The position numbers were made by a program, and so were the translations under genes. A stretch of 64,000 nucleotides of DNA from Tetradesmus obliquus (taxonomy: Eukaryota; Chlorophyta; Chlorophyceae; Sphaeropleales; Scenedesmaceae): positions 1 to 64,000 of the forward strand of contig CP126200.1 of NCBI GenBank assembly GCA_030272155.1, given 5' to 3'. This document shows, in pieces, positions 53,803 through 64,000 of the stretch. How positions within the stretch are numbered: position 1 is the first letter of the stretch; each line of letters starts with the position of its first letter. The notes beneath the pieces were generated by a model that saw only the letters and a list, made by a program, of their open reading frames with translations, ran no database searches and had not been told where the DNA came from.

Positions 53803-56732
53803 GGCTCCGGGCCCAGCTCTGCCAGCATCCCCTGCAGCCTGTTGAGCACTGCTGCGTACCTGCCCCACAGCTCAGGGCGCACCTCAACCTGCAGCGCGGC
53901 AGCAGGCAACACGCAGCGGCAGGTAAATGGCTGGCTGTTTTGCATGTATGGCAGGTGCACAAGTGTTTTCTGCAGCAAAACGGCGTCAGCGTGCTGTGGC
54001 TCCGCTGCCGCGGGTGCACTAAGGGTTACTTGGTGGCGCATTGATGACAGTGTGAGCAAAGCAGCAATACCAGCAGCTGCAGCAGCACCAGGTGAGTATG
54101 CAACTGCAGGTCACTGCTGGCGCTGCGCCTAGCCTTACCTGCGCCAGCACAAGCAGCAGCACCATGCACCACACGCCCCACACCCACAAGACGCCAGGCA
54201 CAGCGGCAGCATCAGCAGCATGCTCCGGCATTTCACTGCTGGGCGCATCCCTCTTTGCAAGGCGTGGCTGTTGCTGCTGCTGCTGCTGCTGAAGTAGAGG
54301 CTGAAGTAGTGACTGCTGTGGCTGCTGTTGTTGCAGCTGCTGGTCTGCTTGCAGTGCATTACTGCTCAGCGCCTGTAGCAGCGCCCCACCTGCAGCTGCT
54401 GGCAGCACCAACTGCAGCAGCTGCTGTGTGGGGCCAGGCAGCTGCTGCCATGCATCATCCAGCAGCAGCCCAGCAGCTGACGTGCAGCCCTCACTAGCAC
54501 AGGACCAGCCGAAACCAGCAGAAGCAGCATCTGGCTGAGCACAAACATTGTCAGCAGAAGCCGGCAAACCAGAGACTGCTTCTGTCGGCTGGTGCTGCCG
54601 CTGCTGCTGCAGCCCCTGTGCCAGTGCAGCTGGTAGCAGCAGCTCAGCTGCCCCCGGCACTGCCATCAGCTCAGCCAGGCAGCCCTGCAGGTGCTGCAGC
54701 AGCGCCACACCACACCTGCTGCACCAGCCACTGCTGCTGCCAGCAGCACCGCATCTGCAGCAGCTTAGCAGCTCAGCGGCCTGCTGCTGCTGGCTGCTGA
54801 TGCCTGCTGCTGCCCCGCTGCTTAGGGCCTGCTTTTTGCGCGGCTGCTGCAGGTGGTGTGTACTGCTAGACCTGCCTGCTGAAGCTGCTGGTGAGCTTTG
54901 CACAGCAGCAGCGGCAGCAGCAGCTCCTGTGCAGCAGCCGTGTGTGTCGTAGTAGGCAGCCCAGAAGCCTTCCAGCACTGCAGCCAGCAGCCTCCTGCCA
55001 GACTTGCCCAGCGAGCCACCACCAGCAGCAGCAGCAGCAGCAGAGCCGGTGGTGCTCCTGCCTGCTGCACTCTGCAGAGAGTCGGTTGATGCTGCTGCAG
55101 CGCCAGCCCTGCTGCTGCTGCTGGGCTGCTGGCTACGCAGGCGCTGCTGCTGCTGCTGCTGCCTGCGCATCAGTGGCTCAGTGGAGGCTGCTGCGTCTGT
55201 GCTGGCCAGGCTGATGCTGCTGCTGCTGCTGGCGGTGCGCGGCATGCAGCTTGGCTCATGCCAGGTGTCCTGCACCGCGCAGTAAAGCAGCAACAGCAAC
55301 AGCATAGATGTAGGATGTAAGCAGAACATGTGAGATGGTTTGTAAGTGGCAGTGAACAGAAGCATGCTAGCAGAATGGGCTTCTGCATGTAGCATTCCAC
55401 TACGCGACATCACATGAACTTGCGCCACATCATGCAGCTGTTGGCGGTTGCTGCACAGCTATGCTAGACATGCCAAGGGTACGCTGTTCCGCGACTCACC
55501 AGCCACACCTCCCTGTCAGCGCCCAGCATGCTGAAGCTGGCCCTGCTGCTGCTGGCGGCGCTGGCCCCCCCAGGGGAGGAGGGTGGCGCCATGCTGGTGG
55601 TGGCGGTGGGCGCAAGCAGGCTGATGCTGTCTAGGTCCAGGTCGTCCCAGCAGTCAGGCGGCTGCTGCTGCCGCTGTTGCTGCTGCTGCTGTTTGGCTGT
55701 TGGCGAGGCCGCCTCGTGCACAGATGGCGCACTGGCCTCGTCCTGCTGCTGCAACTGCCAGCTGAGCTTGCGCTCTGACAGCTGCACCTCCTTGGCAAGT
55801 GTTGTAGTGCTGTGCTGCTGCGGTTCTACTAATGTACAAAGTGGCTCAGACTGCCCATCATCAACCTCTTGCAGGTGCACCAGCTGCTGCTGCTGCTGCT
55901 CATCTTCTTGGTGGTCTGCATGCTGCGGCTGGCTGTCGAACAGCGGCTGCAGTGTGGCATGCTGCGGGGCCGCTGCTGTGCGGCTGTGCACTGCCAGCTG
56001 CACGTCATGCGACCAGCCAACCTGGGAAGATGAAGAAGGCAGCAGCAGCAACACGTCAGGCACCAATACCAAACCCCATCGCCAAAGGCTCATAGCCAGA
56101 GCAACTACTACATCATCTACAGCGTTGCATGCTGAGCAGGAGCGGCTACATTTGCTGCCGCCACTCACCGCTTCATCTCTGCTGGCTGCTGCTGCTCCCA
56201 GCAGGGCGCCCGCCTCCTCCCTGGGGCTGCCTGCCGCGCCCTCGCCAGCGCCGTCTGCCGCCTGCTGTGCGCCCATCAGCCACTCCCGCACGCCAGGCAC
56301 GTTCCAGCCCACCACCACTGGCCGGCCCACACGGCCCGACCCAGCCACCAGCCCTGGCCAGTCAGCTGCTGCTGCTGTTGCGGCACGATACTGAGCTGGC
56401 CAGGCGCCAGTGTCGCCTTCATTACCATCAGCAGTGCTTGCACTAACTTTCTTGTCTGCAGCTGGCGCAGCTGAACGCGTTTTGCTTGTTTCTTCCCAGC
56501 CGCCGTGCTGCTGCTGCTCCTCCTCGCCACCGGCCTGCCGCAGCAGCAGCGGCAGTGGCGCCACATGGGGCGACAGCGGCGTGACGATGATCCACAGCTG
56601 CAGCGCCAGCAGCCCCGCTGCCGCCACGATGAGCCCGAGCAGCAGCAGGAAGCGCCCCGGGCGCGCCCAGGCCAGCCCCGCCACGTTGTCCAGGTACTGG
56701 TGCAGCGGGGAGTCCGGCGCTGCACAGGCAGC

Positions 56733-56770
<38 letters not shown>

Positions 56771-57594
56771 AGCAGCCGTGTACATATGTGGCTGGTGTGA
56801 GGTGGTGAGCAGAGGACAGTGCAGTCTACTCTTAGGTCATGCTTTTACGCTGTAGCGCAACAGAGATACGAGCTGTGGTGTGCATGCTGCCGCTAGGATG
56901 CTGACAGCAGCAAGCTGCGCTGCGGCCACCAGTCCTCACTCATCATGACAAACCCCGCATCAGCAACCCACCACGAACCAAACCACGCACCTCCCGGCAC
57001 CACCTGCGGCACGAAGGCCGCGCCCGGCCACAGCTCCGCCACGAACAGCCCCAGGTTGGCCACAAACACCAGCCCCAGGCTGGCCCAGGCCGCTGCTGCC
57101 ACCAGGGCGCTGTTCCTGTGCGGGCCCATGAGCCGTGCGCTGCTGGTGGCCTTGATGAGTGGCACCAGCGTGAAGGGCAGCTGCAGCGCCAGCACCACCT
57201 GAGCAACCAGCAGGTACCTGGACACAGCAGCAGCAGCAGCAGCAGCAGCAGCGATGGTACTACAAGTACCAGTTGACAGCAGCGTACAGCACATAATCAA
57301 GCTGCTGCTGATAGTCAAGGTGAATCAGTTGCAGTGGCGCTGGTGCTCCTTGTATCTCATGTTGCAGCACTATGACTGCGGCTTGCTGTCACGCTGCCAG
57401 CTGTGTCGCACAGCCACCACGTCTGGCAGCGCTCACCCCCCCACCCCTCACTTGTATGTGGCCTTGTCCCCCCAGGCGTACTGCAGCAGTGCAGCAGGCA
57501 GCACCGCTGCTGAGCGCGTGGCCACGCGGCGCAGCCAGGTGCTGATGTGCACGTTGAGGAAGCCGCGCAGCACCACCTGAGGGCAGCCGCACCC

Positions 57595-57630
<36 letters not shown>

Positions 57631-59454
57631 GGAGGTGATGAAGGTGCACCACAGGGCAGGCAGGCGAGGCAGCACAGCGGGCATTGCCTACTGGCAGCAT
57701 GCGGCCAGGCACCTGCCGCCTGAGCTGCATGGCCTGAGGGCCACGCCTGCCTGCTGGTGCGTGCAGCGCGCCACAAGCGCCAACATGGCACTGCTCGCAG
57801 CACGTGATCACATCAAACAGTGCTCGCTGCTGCCCCAACCCTGCCACACCCCTGCCACGGCTGCTGCTGCCAGCCAGCCAGCCCCACCTGGCCCGCGATG
57901 GTGCCTGTGAAGGTGCTCAGCTGCCCTGCGCACAGCAGCGCCAGCCCAAAGGCCACTGGGGCGGTCCTGCTGCTGAGCAGGCTCTCCATGAGGTCGTGCG
58001 CATCCTGCAGCGTCTCCACCACAATGCCTTTGAGATGGACAGGAGGGGGGGGGGGGGCAGGCAGGGTGAGGGCAGGGCAGCAACAGCAGCAGTGTGAGCA
58101 GGCATGTCCAGGCTGGCAGTAGCTGCGCCAGCCCCAGATGATTCAGTGCTACTCGGCTGTAGCTGCTCAGCAGAGAGAAAGCGTCACAGCACAGCGCCGG
58201 CACATCACACAGCCCAGCAGTCCATGCGAAGGACTGTGCGGTGCACACTTAACTGCAAGCATGCGTCACTCGCAGGACTAACTTGGCACAACACACATGG
58301 CTGACCCGACCGTGCGCTGCTGCCATGCATGCTGACATTCCGGCTGCTGCTGCTGGTGCATGGCTGTCTAGTGAATGCGCCCGCCCGCCCCGCTCACCAG
58401 CCTGGTGGAAGGTTGCTGCCGCCACCAGCAGCACGGCCACGTTGACCAGCAGCGCCAGCCCCAGGGCAGCAGCGATGTCCAGGAAGTTGTACAGGCACAG
58501 CTGGCGCAGCCCCGTGCCAGCAGCACCACGCGCCTGGCCAGCCACCAGCGCACTAATGTTGGTTAGCAGTGGCAGCAGCGGCAGCAGCGGCAGACAGCAG
58601 GAGAGAAGAAGGCAGGCAGCAATGTCAGGGAGTGCAGTCAAAGCTGCTGCTGCTTGTTTTGTTTACACACATTCAATCAACGCAGGAGGTGAGCTTTGGC
58701 TGCTTGTTACTGTTGAAGACATGCCTCCATGCTGCCCAAACAGGCATGCTGACTCCCACCAGGACCCCCCCCCCCCGCCATCCTACACACACACCCTCCC
58801 CGCACCTGTGCAGCAGGAAGTTGTGTGGCATCACATTGGCGCCCAGCAGGCACACCGCCGCGTACACGCTGTCGCGTGACAGCAGCGGCACCAGCCCGCC
58901 CACCACCTGCCTCAGGGGCGGCTTGCTGAGGCACAGGTCCACCAGGAAGCAGCCCACCACCATCACCAGCAGGCCCACAGTCAGCTGCTCGCTGGTGCGC
59001 ACACCCTGCCTGCAGCAGCAGCAGCAGCAGCAGCAGCAGCGCTTAGGGTGGCATAGATCTGCTGCGAGCGCCATTACAAGACCAGCAGTCAAGAGCACAG
59101 GGACCACAGGACTGCTGTGAAGCAACACACAGTTCAGCAGCAGGCTGTGCAGCAGGGAAGGGCGCTGCCTGCAGGCAAGCTGTGCAGCGCATTTGCCAAG
59201 ATGACTGGTGGCACTACTGCAAGAGCCCCTGCTAGTGCTGTTGCCAGCCATCATGACATGATGTCATAGCTGATGTGTTCAAAATTGCGACTGCTGACAC
59301 ACACATGCAACACGGCTGCTGCTGCAGCGGGGCGCTGCCGGTGCCGCTCACCTTGGCACCAGCAGCAGCAGCAGCAGCGCGTCCAGGCCAGTGAGCAGGA
59401 TGCAGGGCAGCATGGGCCAGCCCAGCAGCAGGTTCAGCCCGATGGCCGTGCCTG

Positions 59455-59494
<40 letters not shown>

Positions 59495-59617
59495 AAGGCC
59501 GGCAAGCGGGCTGATCAAGGAACAGCGGAAAATGCTGCAGACAAAGATGTGTGCCCGCATACTGCCAGCTGCTGTTGCTGCCGGTGAATACAGCAAACAT
59601 CTGTCCTCAGTTGTGCC

Positions 59618-59649
<32 letters not shown>

Positions 59650-59788
59650 CGCCGCCGCTGCCCCCACTGCCGCTGCGCCTCACCCAGCACCATGGTCAGG
59701 TCCAGCGCCACGATGCTGACCTCAGCCAGCACCCACAGCAGGATGCACACCACTGGGGGATACGCCTCACGGCACACCTGGCAGGGCG

Positions 59789-59835
<47 letters not shown>

Positions 59836-60313
59836 GCAAGCAGGGGCAGCAGCAAGCAAGCAGGGGCAGCAGGCAGCAGCGATATGCGGCCGAGGCAGCG
59901 GAGCCAGTCACACAACTGCAGGAAGGCAAGTGGCGATGAGCTCGCATTGTTCCAGCAGCTGGCGCTACAGCTGTGATGCCCTTGCATCTGCTGTTGACAA
60001 GCTGCTGCTGCTGGCTGGAAGGTGGGCAAGGTGAGCTCCACTTACAATCACTGTCCGACTGCAAGCGCTGCTGATGCTGATGCTACTTGCTGGCTTGCTG
60101 GTGGACTGCACAAACCCAGTGCAGCTGGCTGACCAGCTAAGCGCTATGCTGCTGCTGCTGCTGCTGCTGCTGCCCCCGCTCCGCCTCCTACCTGAGCCAG
60201 ATGCTTGCCCGTGACCAGTCCCAGGCGCGCCGCCAGCGTCTGCAGCAGGATGGCAATCAGGTTGGACAGCACCACCACCCACACCTGGTACACGTGGCAG
60301 GTGGTGCACCACA

Positions 60314-60344
<31 letters not shown>

Positions 60345-60860
60345 GGCACAGAGGTTGGATGCAGTCAGGCAGCATGTGCATTGCTGCTCAACGAGCAACA
60401 TGGCCACGGCATGCCAGCCATGCCAGGCTGCAGGCATGTGTACATTGCTGCATGCCTGCTGTCGACTGAGCGGTACACGTTGAACTGCCTTGCCGCAGGC
60501 CGCCAGTACTACAGGCTGACACACATATGTCAGCTGCATCGGCACACAGCGCCCACAGGGTTGCAGCTTGCTGCAGGCCTGCTGCTGCTGTGGCTGCTGT
60601 TGCACTGCGCAACTGCACGCCTGCTGCATGCTGGCCAGCTCGCCAGCAGCGCACCAGCTGGTAGCCGAAGCGCGAGCCTGCCTCAATAGCTGTGGCCCAG
60701 TTGCCAGGGTCCATGTAGGCCACCTGACGGCGCCACATCAGCAGCGGCAGGTGCGATACACCAGCATGTTGAGAGGCATAGGCAGAGCTTCAGGTTCTGT
60801 TTTCATGACTCAAACAGCGCACTGAATGTTGTTGCCCTACTGCTGGAGGCAGCAGCAGTG

Positions 60861-60916
<56 letters not shown>

Positions 60917-60994
60917 CCTCACCGACACCAGGAAGGCGGGGCCCATGATGCGGGCCGCCTCCCGAGAGATGCGACCCAGGTCCGCCTTGGCCAT
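53202..60994 (-). CDS. EIN2: EIN2-like protein: NRAMP membrane domain plus EIN2 C-terminal signalling region
   Basis: Fourteen exons, all phases agreeing: 60923-60994, 60655-60723, 60192-60284, 59684-59777, 59352-59451, 58806-59009, 58398-58552, 57888-58027, 57452-57576, 56991-57217, 56169-56719, 55500-56021, 54139-55269 and 53202-53888; 1,389 residues (Arabidopsis EIN2 is 1,294). The first ~425 residues are an NRAMP transporter: MGPAFLVSVAYMDPGNWATA, then the hallmark GANVMPHNFLLHSALVAGQ, with about 12 membrane spans. A long Gln/Ser-rich tail follows, with landmarks of plant EIN2: LLAAVLEGFWAAYYDTHG, WGVWCM, RPELWGRYAAVLNRLQGML and AKGKEICLSVVKRYRRRL, the last overlapping the nuclear-signal region. 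In plants EIN2 sits in the ER and its cleaved C-terminus carries the ethylene signal. Whether that happens here is unknown. Confidence 0.93.
60848..60916. repeat. Long (CAG)n microsatellite in EIN2-like intron 1
   Basis: The longest CAG tract in the window, over 15 consecutive units within ~65 bases, directly adjacent to the donor of intron 1 of the EIN2-like gene (donor GTGAGG at 60922-60917). Confidence 0.9.
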
Positions 60995-61355
60995 GATGCA
61001 CCGCTGGCGCCTGCCCGAGATGGCCTTCACCTGCTATTCAAGTGCATGTTGCTGCTGTCACTTAGCATGAGCGCAAGAGCTCCATTTTTTCTTGATAAAT
61101 AGACTCGCAGACTCATAGTATTAATTTTGCGATCATAGAGGGTCAACTTCAAAGCTCACAGTCGCCGGAGTGACTGGAGTAGTGCCAGATAACAAAGCGC
61201 GGGCAAGACGTTGTGAACATTGCAAGTGTCTCACCTCACGCTTTTAATAGTACGTATTGTGCTGCGACCGGAGTGGTTGGTGTTGTGTGCTAGCTGTATC
61301 GGTCTACTACTTGGCGGGTCAGCGCCCACTTTGCTTGCAGTGCAGCTGATCAGCC
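60995..61355. promoter_or_regulatory. Divergent promoter region of EIN2-like and reductase genes
   Basis: 361 bases separate the two ATGs. An acceptor-like site at 61031 (minus, AATAGCAG before GTGAAGG) suggests that the EIN2-like transcript may have an upstream noncoding exon. An AT-rich stretch at 61,082-61,135 stands out from the GC-rich surroundings and may be the core promoter. Confidence 0.4.
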
Positions 61356-63570
61356 ATGGGAAACACCAGCAGCACACGTCGTTATGTTCTGTATGGTGCT
61401 GCGGGTGCGGCGACGTACCTGTGGCTGAGGAGTGGCAGCAGCAGGCGGGCCACAGCAGCTGATTCAACAGACTTCGATTCCTTTTTACGAGCTCCAGCCC
61501 CAGCAACTGCCCAAACAACAGGTGGCACAACATTCGAATCATTCCTGCGCGAGCAGCCTGAGCAGCCGGCCAGCACCGACTTTGCCAGCTTCCTCAGGAA
61601 CACCACCACCAGCAGCAGCAGCGCCCAGCCAGCTGGCAAGCAGCAGCAAGCAGCAAGCAAACCCGTGGAGGTCATCCCCGAGACTGCTGTGCCGGTGCTG
61701 GTGCTGTACGGCACCGAGTACGGCTTTGCGAGGGAGATCGCTGAGAAGCTCAGCCAGCAGCTGAAGGACAGCGGCAGGTTCTGGTGCGCACGGCGCGGGG
61801 CGGGGCGGTGCAGCAGCTGCAACTTGCACACCTCACCGCCAATGCAGCAATTGTGCTAGTCAGAGGCAGCGCAAACTGGCCTAGAACATGCTGAAGGCAT
61901 TGCAGCAAGCTTTGCTAGCCTTGGTTGATCCTCATGCAGAGTTGGCTTGAGCTTGGTGCGCTGCCCAAGGGATGCGGTGCCATGCCAGTTTGCCTGTAAG
62001 CACCCCTGGCAACGCCTTGAGTGCGCCTGAACTCACTAGTGATCGCCATCAACAGAATAGAGCTGGCGGTTTTCTGGTTGTGGGCAGCTGTCTGGGCTAG
62101 CCTGGCGCTGCGCAGCAGCAGCCCCCGGCGCCTGTGCCACACGACCATCACCTTCTGGACCCTTCTTGACACACACACGCACTTGCTCAGACTTCACTTG
62201 ACAGCGGCAATCACACAATCAAACATGCACACCGTTGCCGCTGCAGGCCGTCGCTGGTGAACGCTGCGCACCACCCTGAGGGCTACGACCTGGCGGGGCA
62301 GCAGGCGGCGCTGCTGTGCTTCTCAACACAGGTGCGGCCTTGGGGTTTGGGGCCACGGGTTAGGATGCAGAGCTGGCCAGGGCTGTGTGGCGTCATGCAG
62401 CCCATTGCGCTGCTGCCAGCAAGGGCAGCAGCGGGTGCAACACTGGCGTGGCCTGCTGTACACCTGCTTGCACTCGCAGCAGCTGCTGCGTGCCGTGCAT
62501 GGAGCTGTGGCTGCACCGCCACCCTCACAGCTCAGCCACCTGCCCACCCGCCTGCTGCCTGCCCCTGCAGGGTGACGGCGTGCCCCCCACCGAGGCGCGC
62601 GAGTTCTGCGAGTGGCTCACAGCAGGCAAGGCGGGGCCCCTGCCAGGCCTGCCCTACTCAGTCTGCGCCCTGGGCGACACCAGCTACACACACTTCTGCC
62701 GCTGCGGCAAGCAGCTTGACGCGGCGCTGGCAGCAGCAGGGGCCAGCCCCCTGCAGCCGCGCGCTGATGTGGACAAGGAGGACTGGGCAAAGGTGGACGC
62801 ATGGATAGCCGGCGCACTGGCTGGCCTAGGCGAGCTGGCTGCGGCAGGCAGCCTGAAGAGCTTTGCTGAACTCGGCGGCGTGCCCAACGCAGCGACATCA
62901 GGCTCGGCGGAGGCGGCTGCAGCAGCGGCAGCAGCAGGCGGGCGCTTCAGCAAGAGCCGGCCGTACTATGCGCGCGTGGCTGCGGTGGAGGGGCTGTGTG
63001 TCTTGCAGGGCCCTGATGACAAGGACACTGTGCGGCTGGAGCTGGAGCTGGGGCCTGATGCTGCGTCTGCTGGCGGGCTGGCCTACCTGCCCGGTGACGC
63101 GCTGGGCATATGGCCCAGCAACCCGCCCCAGGTGCGTGGGTGATGGCGGTTGGTGCGATAGCAGCAGCAGGCAGACGGGGTGCAGGTGGCGTGCAGTGCT
63201 CTGTAGCTGCTGCTCTGCGTGGTGACCGACTAAAAGCAGTGCATACATTTCAGTATGCAAGTCTCTCTGGTATGATTCAGCTAGTATTACCTTGCTTCTG
63301 TCATTGTACTTGCAAATTTCTCCCCCTGCTTCCATGCCTCATGCTGCCACCACGCTTGCTGCTTCTGCAGGCTGTCGACGAGCTGCTGCAGCAGCTGGGT
63401 GCCACTGGTGATGAGGCAGTGCCCACCCCCAGCTGGCACTACGCTGAGGACCCCCAGCACAGCCCAGCAGCAGCAGCAGCAGATGGCAGCTTCAGCCTGC
63501 GGCATGCACTGAGCGTGTGCTACGACATCAAGACGCCCAAGGCGCAGCAGCTGCTGACGCTGCTGCTGGC

Positions 63571-63605
<35 letters not shown>

Positions 63606-64000
63606 GCGCTGCCAAGCCTGCCGCGCGCGTGTCGATTGACGTGCTCGCAGATGCATCCACAGCAGCAGACCTAGCAGCTGCTGGCGTGCAGCAGCAGGAT
63701 GCGAACACCAAGCAGCCGGACGCTGCTGCTGCTGCTGTGGTGCGGCTGCAGGGCCTGCTGGCTGATGGTTGGGCGCTGGAGCAGTACCTTGCTGCGCGCC
63801 ACGTGGCTGATGTGCTGCAGGACTACAGCCAGGCGCAGCTCAGCTACAGCCAGGTGGGCAGGGGACACAGCTCCGCGGGCGGGCAAGTGGCCAGGGTGCT
63901 GCTGGGTGGTGTGTGTGGCGCCTGCCAGTGCACCAGCAGCTGCAGTGCTTTCAGAGGAACACCGCTTGTGGAACATCGGCCATGCTGTGTCTGGAAAGCT
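61356..64000 (+). CDS. Diflavin reductase (P450-/sulfite-reductase-like), 5' part, runs off the window
   Basis: Exons: 61356 to ~61783 (donor at 61777 or 61783), 62247-62331, 62571-63131, 63371-63853, continuing beyond 64,000. Phases agree with either donor. N-terminus MGNTSSTRRYVLYGAAGAATYLWL looks like a short membrane anchor. A linker carries three copies of an F-x-S-F-L-R motif (residues ~38-90). The FMN/flavodoxin domain has VLYGTEYGFAREIAEKL, CFSTQGDGVPPTEAREF and CALGDTSYTHFC. Then comes the start of the FAD/connecting domain (YLPGDALGIWPSNPPQ, LRHALSVCYDIKTPKAQQLL), with an inserted poly-Q run near 63,575-63,604. Such proteins pass electrons from NADPH through FAD and FMN to a haem or cobalamin partner. 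CPR, methionine-synthase reductase or sulfite reductase flavoprotein cannot be told apart without the C-terminus. Confidence 0.85.
63573..63604. repeat. (CAG)n microsatellite in exon, poly-Q in the reductase
   Basis: About ten CAG units translated as an uninterrupted Gln run inserted in the connecting/FAD domain of the diflavin reductase, where relatives have ordered structure. Confidence 0.85.

Noticed and set aside
55528..56394. 288-codon plus-strand frame with long Cys runs
   Set aside because: Antisense to EIN2-like exons 11 and 12. The Cys runs are translated CTG/TGC repeats.
59780..59870. CRISPR-like regular repeats
   Set aside because: These are (CAG)n microsatellites with small variants, not repeat-spacer arrays, and the DNA is eukaryotic.
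16000..64000. tRNA or rRNA genes
   Set aside because: I looked for tRNA-like B-box/TΨC arms and rRNA stretches in the intergenic regions and saw none. A covariance-model scan was not possible.

Overview
The window is one end of a nuclear chromosome of a green alga. Base 1 starts in (CCCTAAA)n, the C-rich strand of the plant-type TTTAGGG telomere. From about 16.6 kb inward lie ordinary intron-rich nuclear genes with GT-AG introns, often about 100-400 bases long, and many (CAG)n/(CTG)n runs in exons and introns. TGTAA motifs follow several genes, as in chlorophyte polyadenylation. Telomere type, plant-like gene content (DRP1-type dynamin, EIN2-type NRAMP protein, NAK-family kinase) and base composition suggest a chlorophyte, perhaps Sphaeropleales or Trebouxiophyceae; that placement is inference.

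Bases 1-377 are telomeric, pure at the tip and degenerate inward. Bases 379-15,845 hold a compact, nearly intron-free, virus-like block of mobile DNA. Its genes are: a charged coiled-coil protein cut off by the telomere; a DDE integrase of the Polinton type followed in frame, after a single TAG, by a 566-codon helical ORF; a fused protein that reads as family-B DNA polymerase, SF1 helicase and HNH nuclease; and a divergent 146-residue orphan. Three single-base frameshifts and the TAG interrupt these genes. A young, apparently intact Ty3/gypsy chromovirus (733-7,676; 245-bp LTRs, target duplication AAAAG) sits inside the telomere-proximal gene. The block looks like a decaying integrase-carrying, self-replicating DNA element with no recognisable capsid gene.

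The host genes follow: an armadillo/HEAT-like protein (minus, 16.7-22.7 kb); a small secreted protein with a peritrophin-like chitin-binding domain (minus, 24.8-25.5 kb); an epoxide-hydrolase-like alpha/beta hydrolase (plus, 26.7-28.4 kb); a DRP1-type dynamin with 13 exons (plus, 30.2-35.5 kb); a NAK-family protein kinase with a Q-rich tail (minus, 37.1-41 kb); a CTD-interacting-domain protein (plus, 42.1-45.6 kb); a membrane-anchored M43-like metzincin (plus, 47.0-50.6 kb); a conserved ThuA/amidotransferase-like protein with an in-frame TAA (plus, 51.2-52.3 kb); a 14-exon full-length EIN2-like protein (minus, 53.2-61.0 kb); and, divergent from it, the start of a diflavin reductase that leaves the window at 64,000.

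The exon models given for the hydrolase, dynamin, kinase, CID protein, protease, EIN2-like gene and reductase were built by hand. In every one the intron phases agree from exon to exon. The most notable items are the polymerase-helicase-nuclease/integrase element at the telomere and the EIN2-like gene, which keeps both the NRAMP domain and the C-terminal signalling-region motifs.
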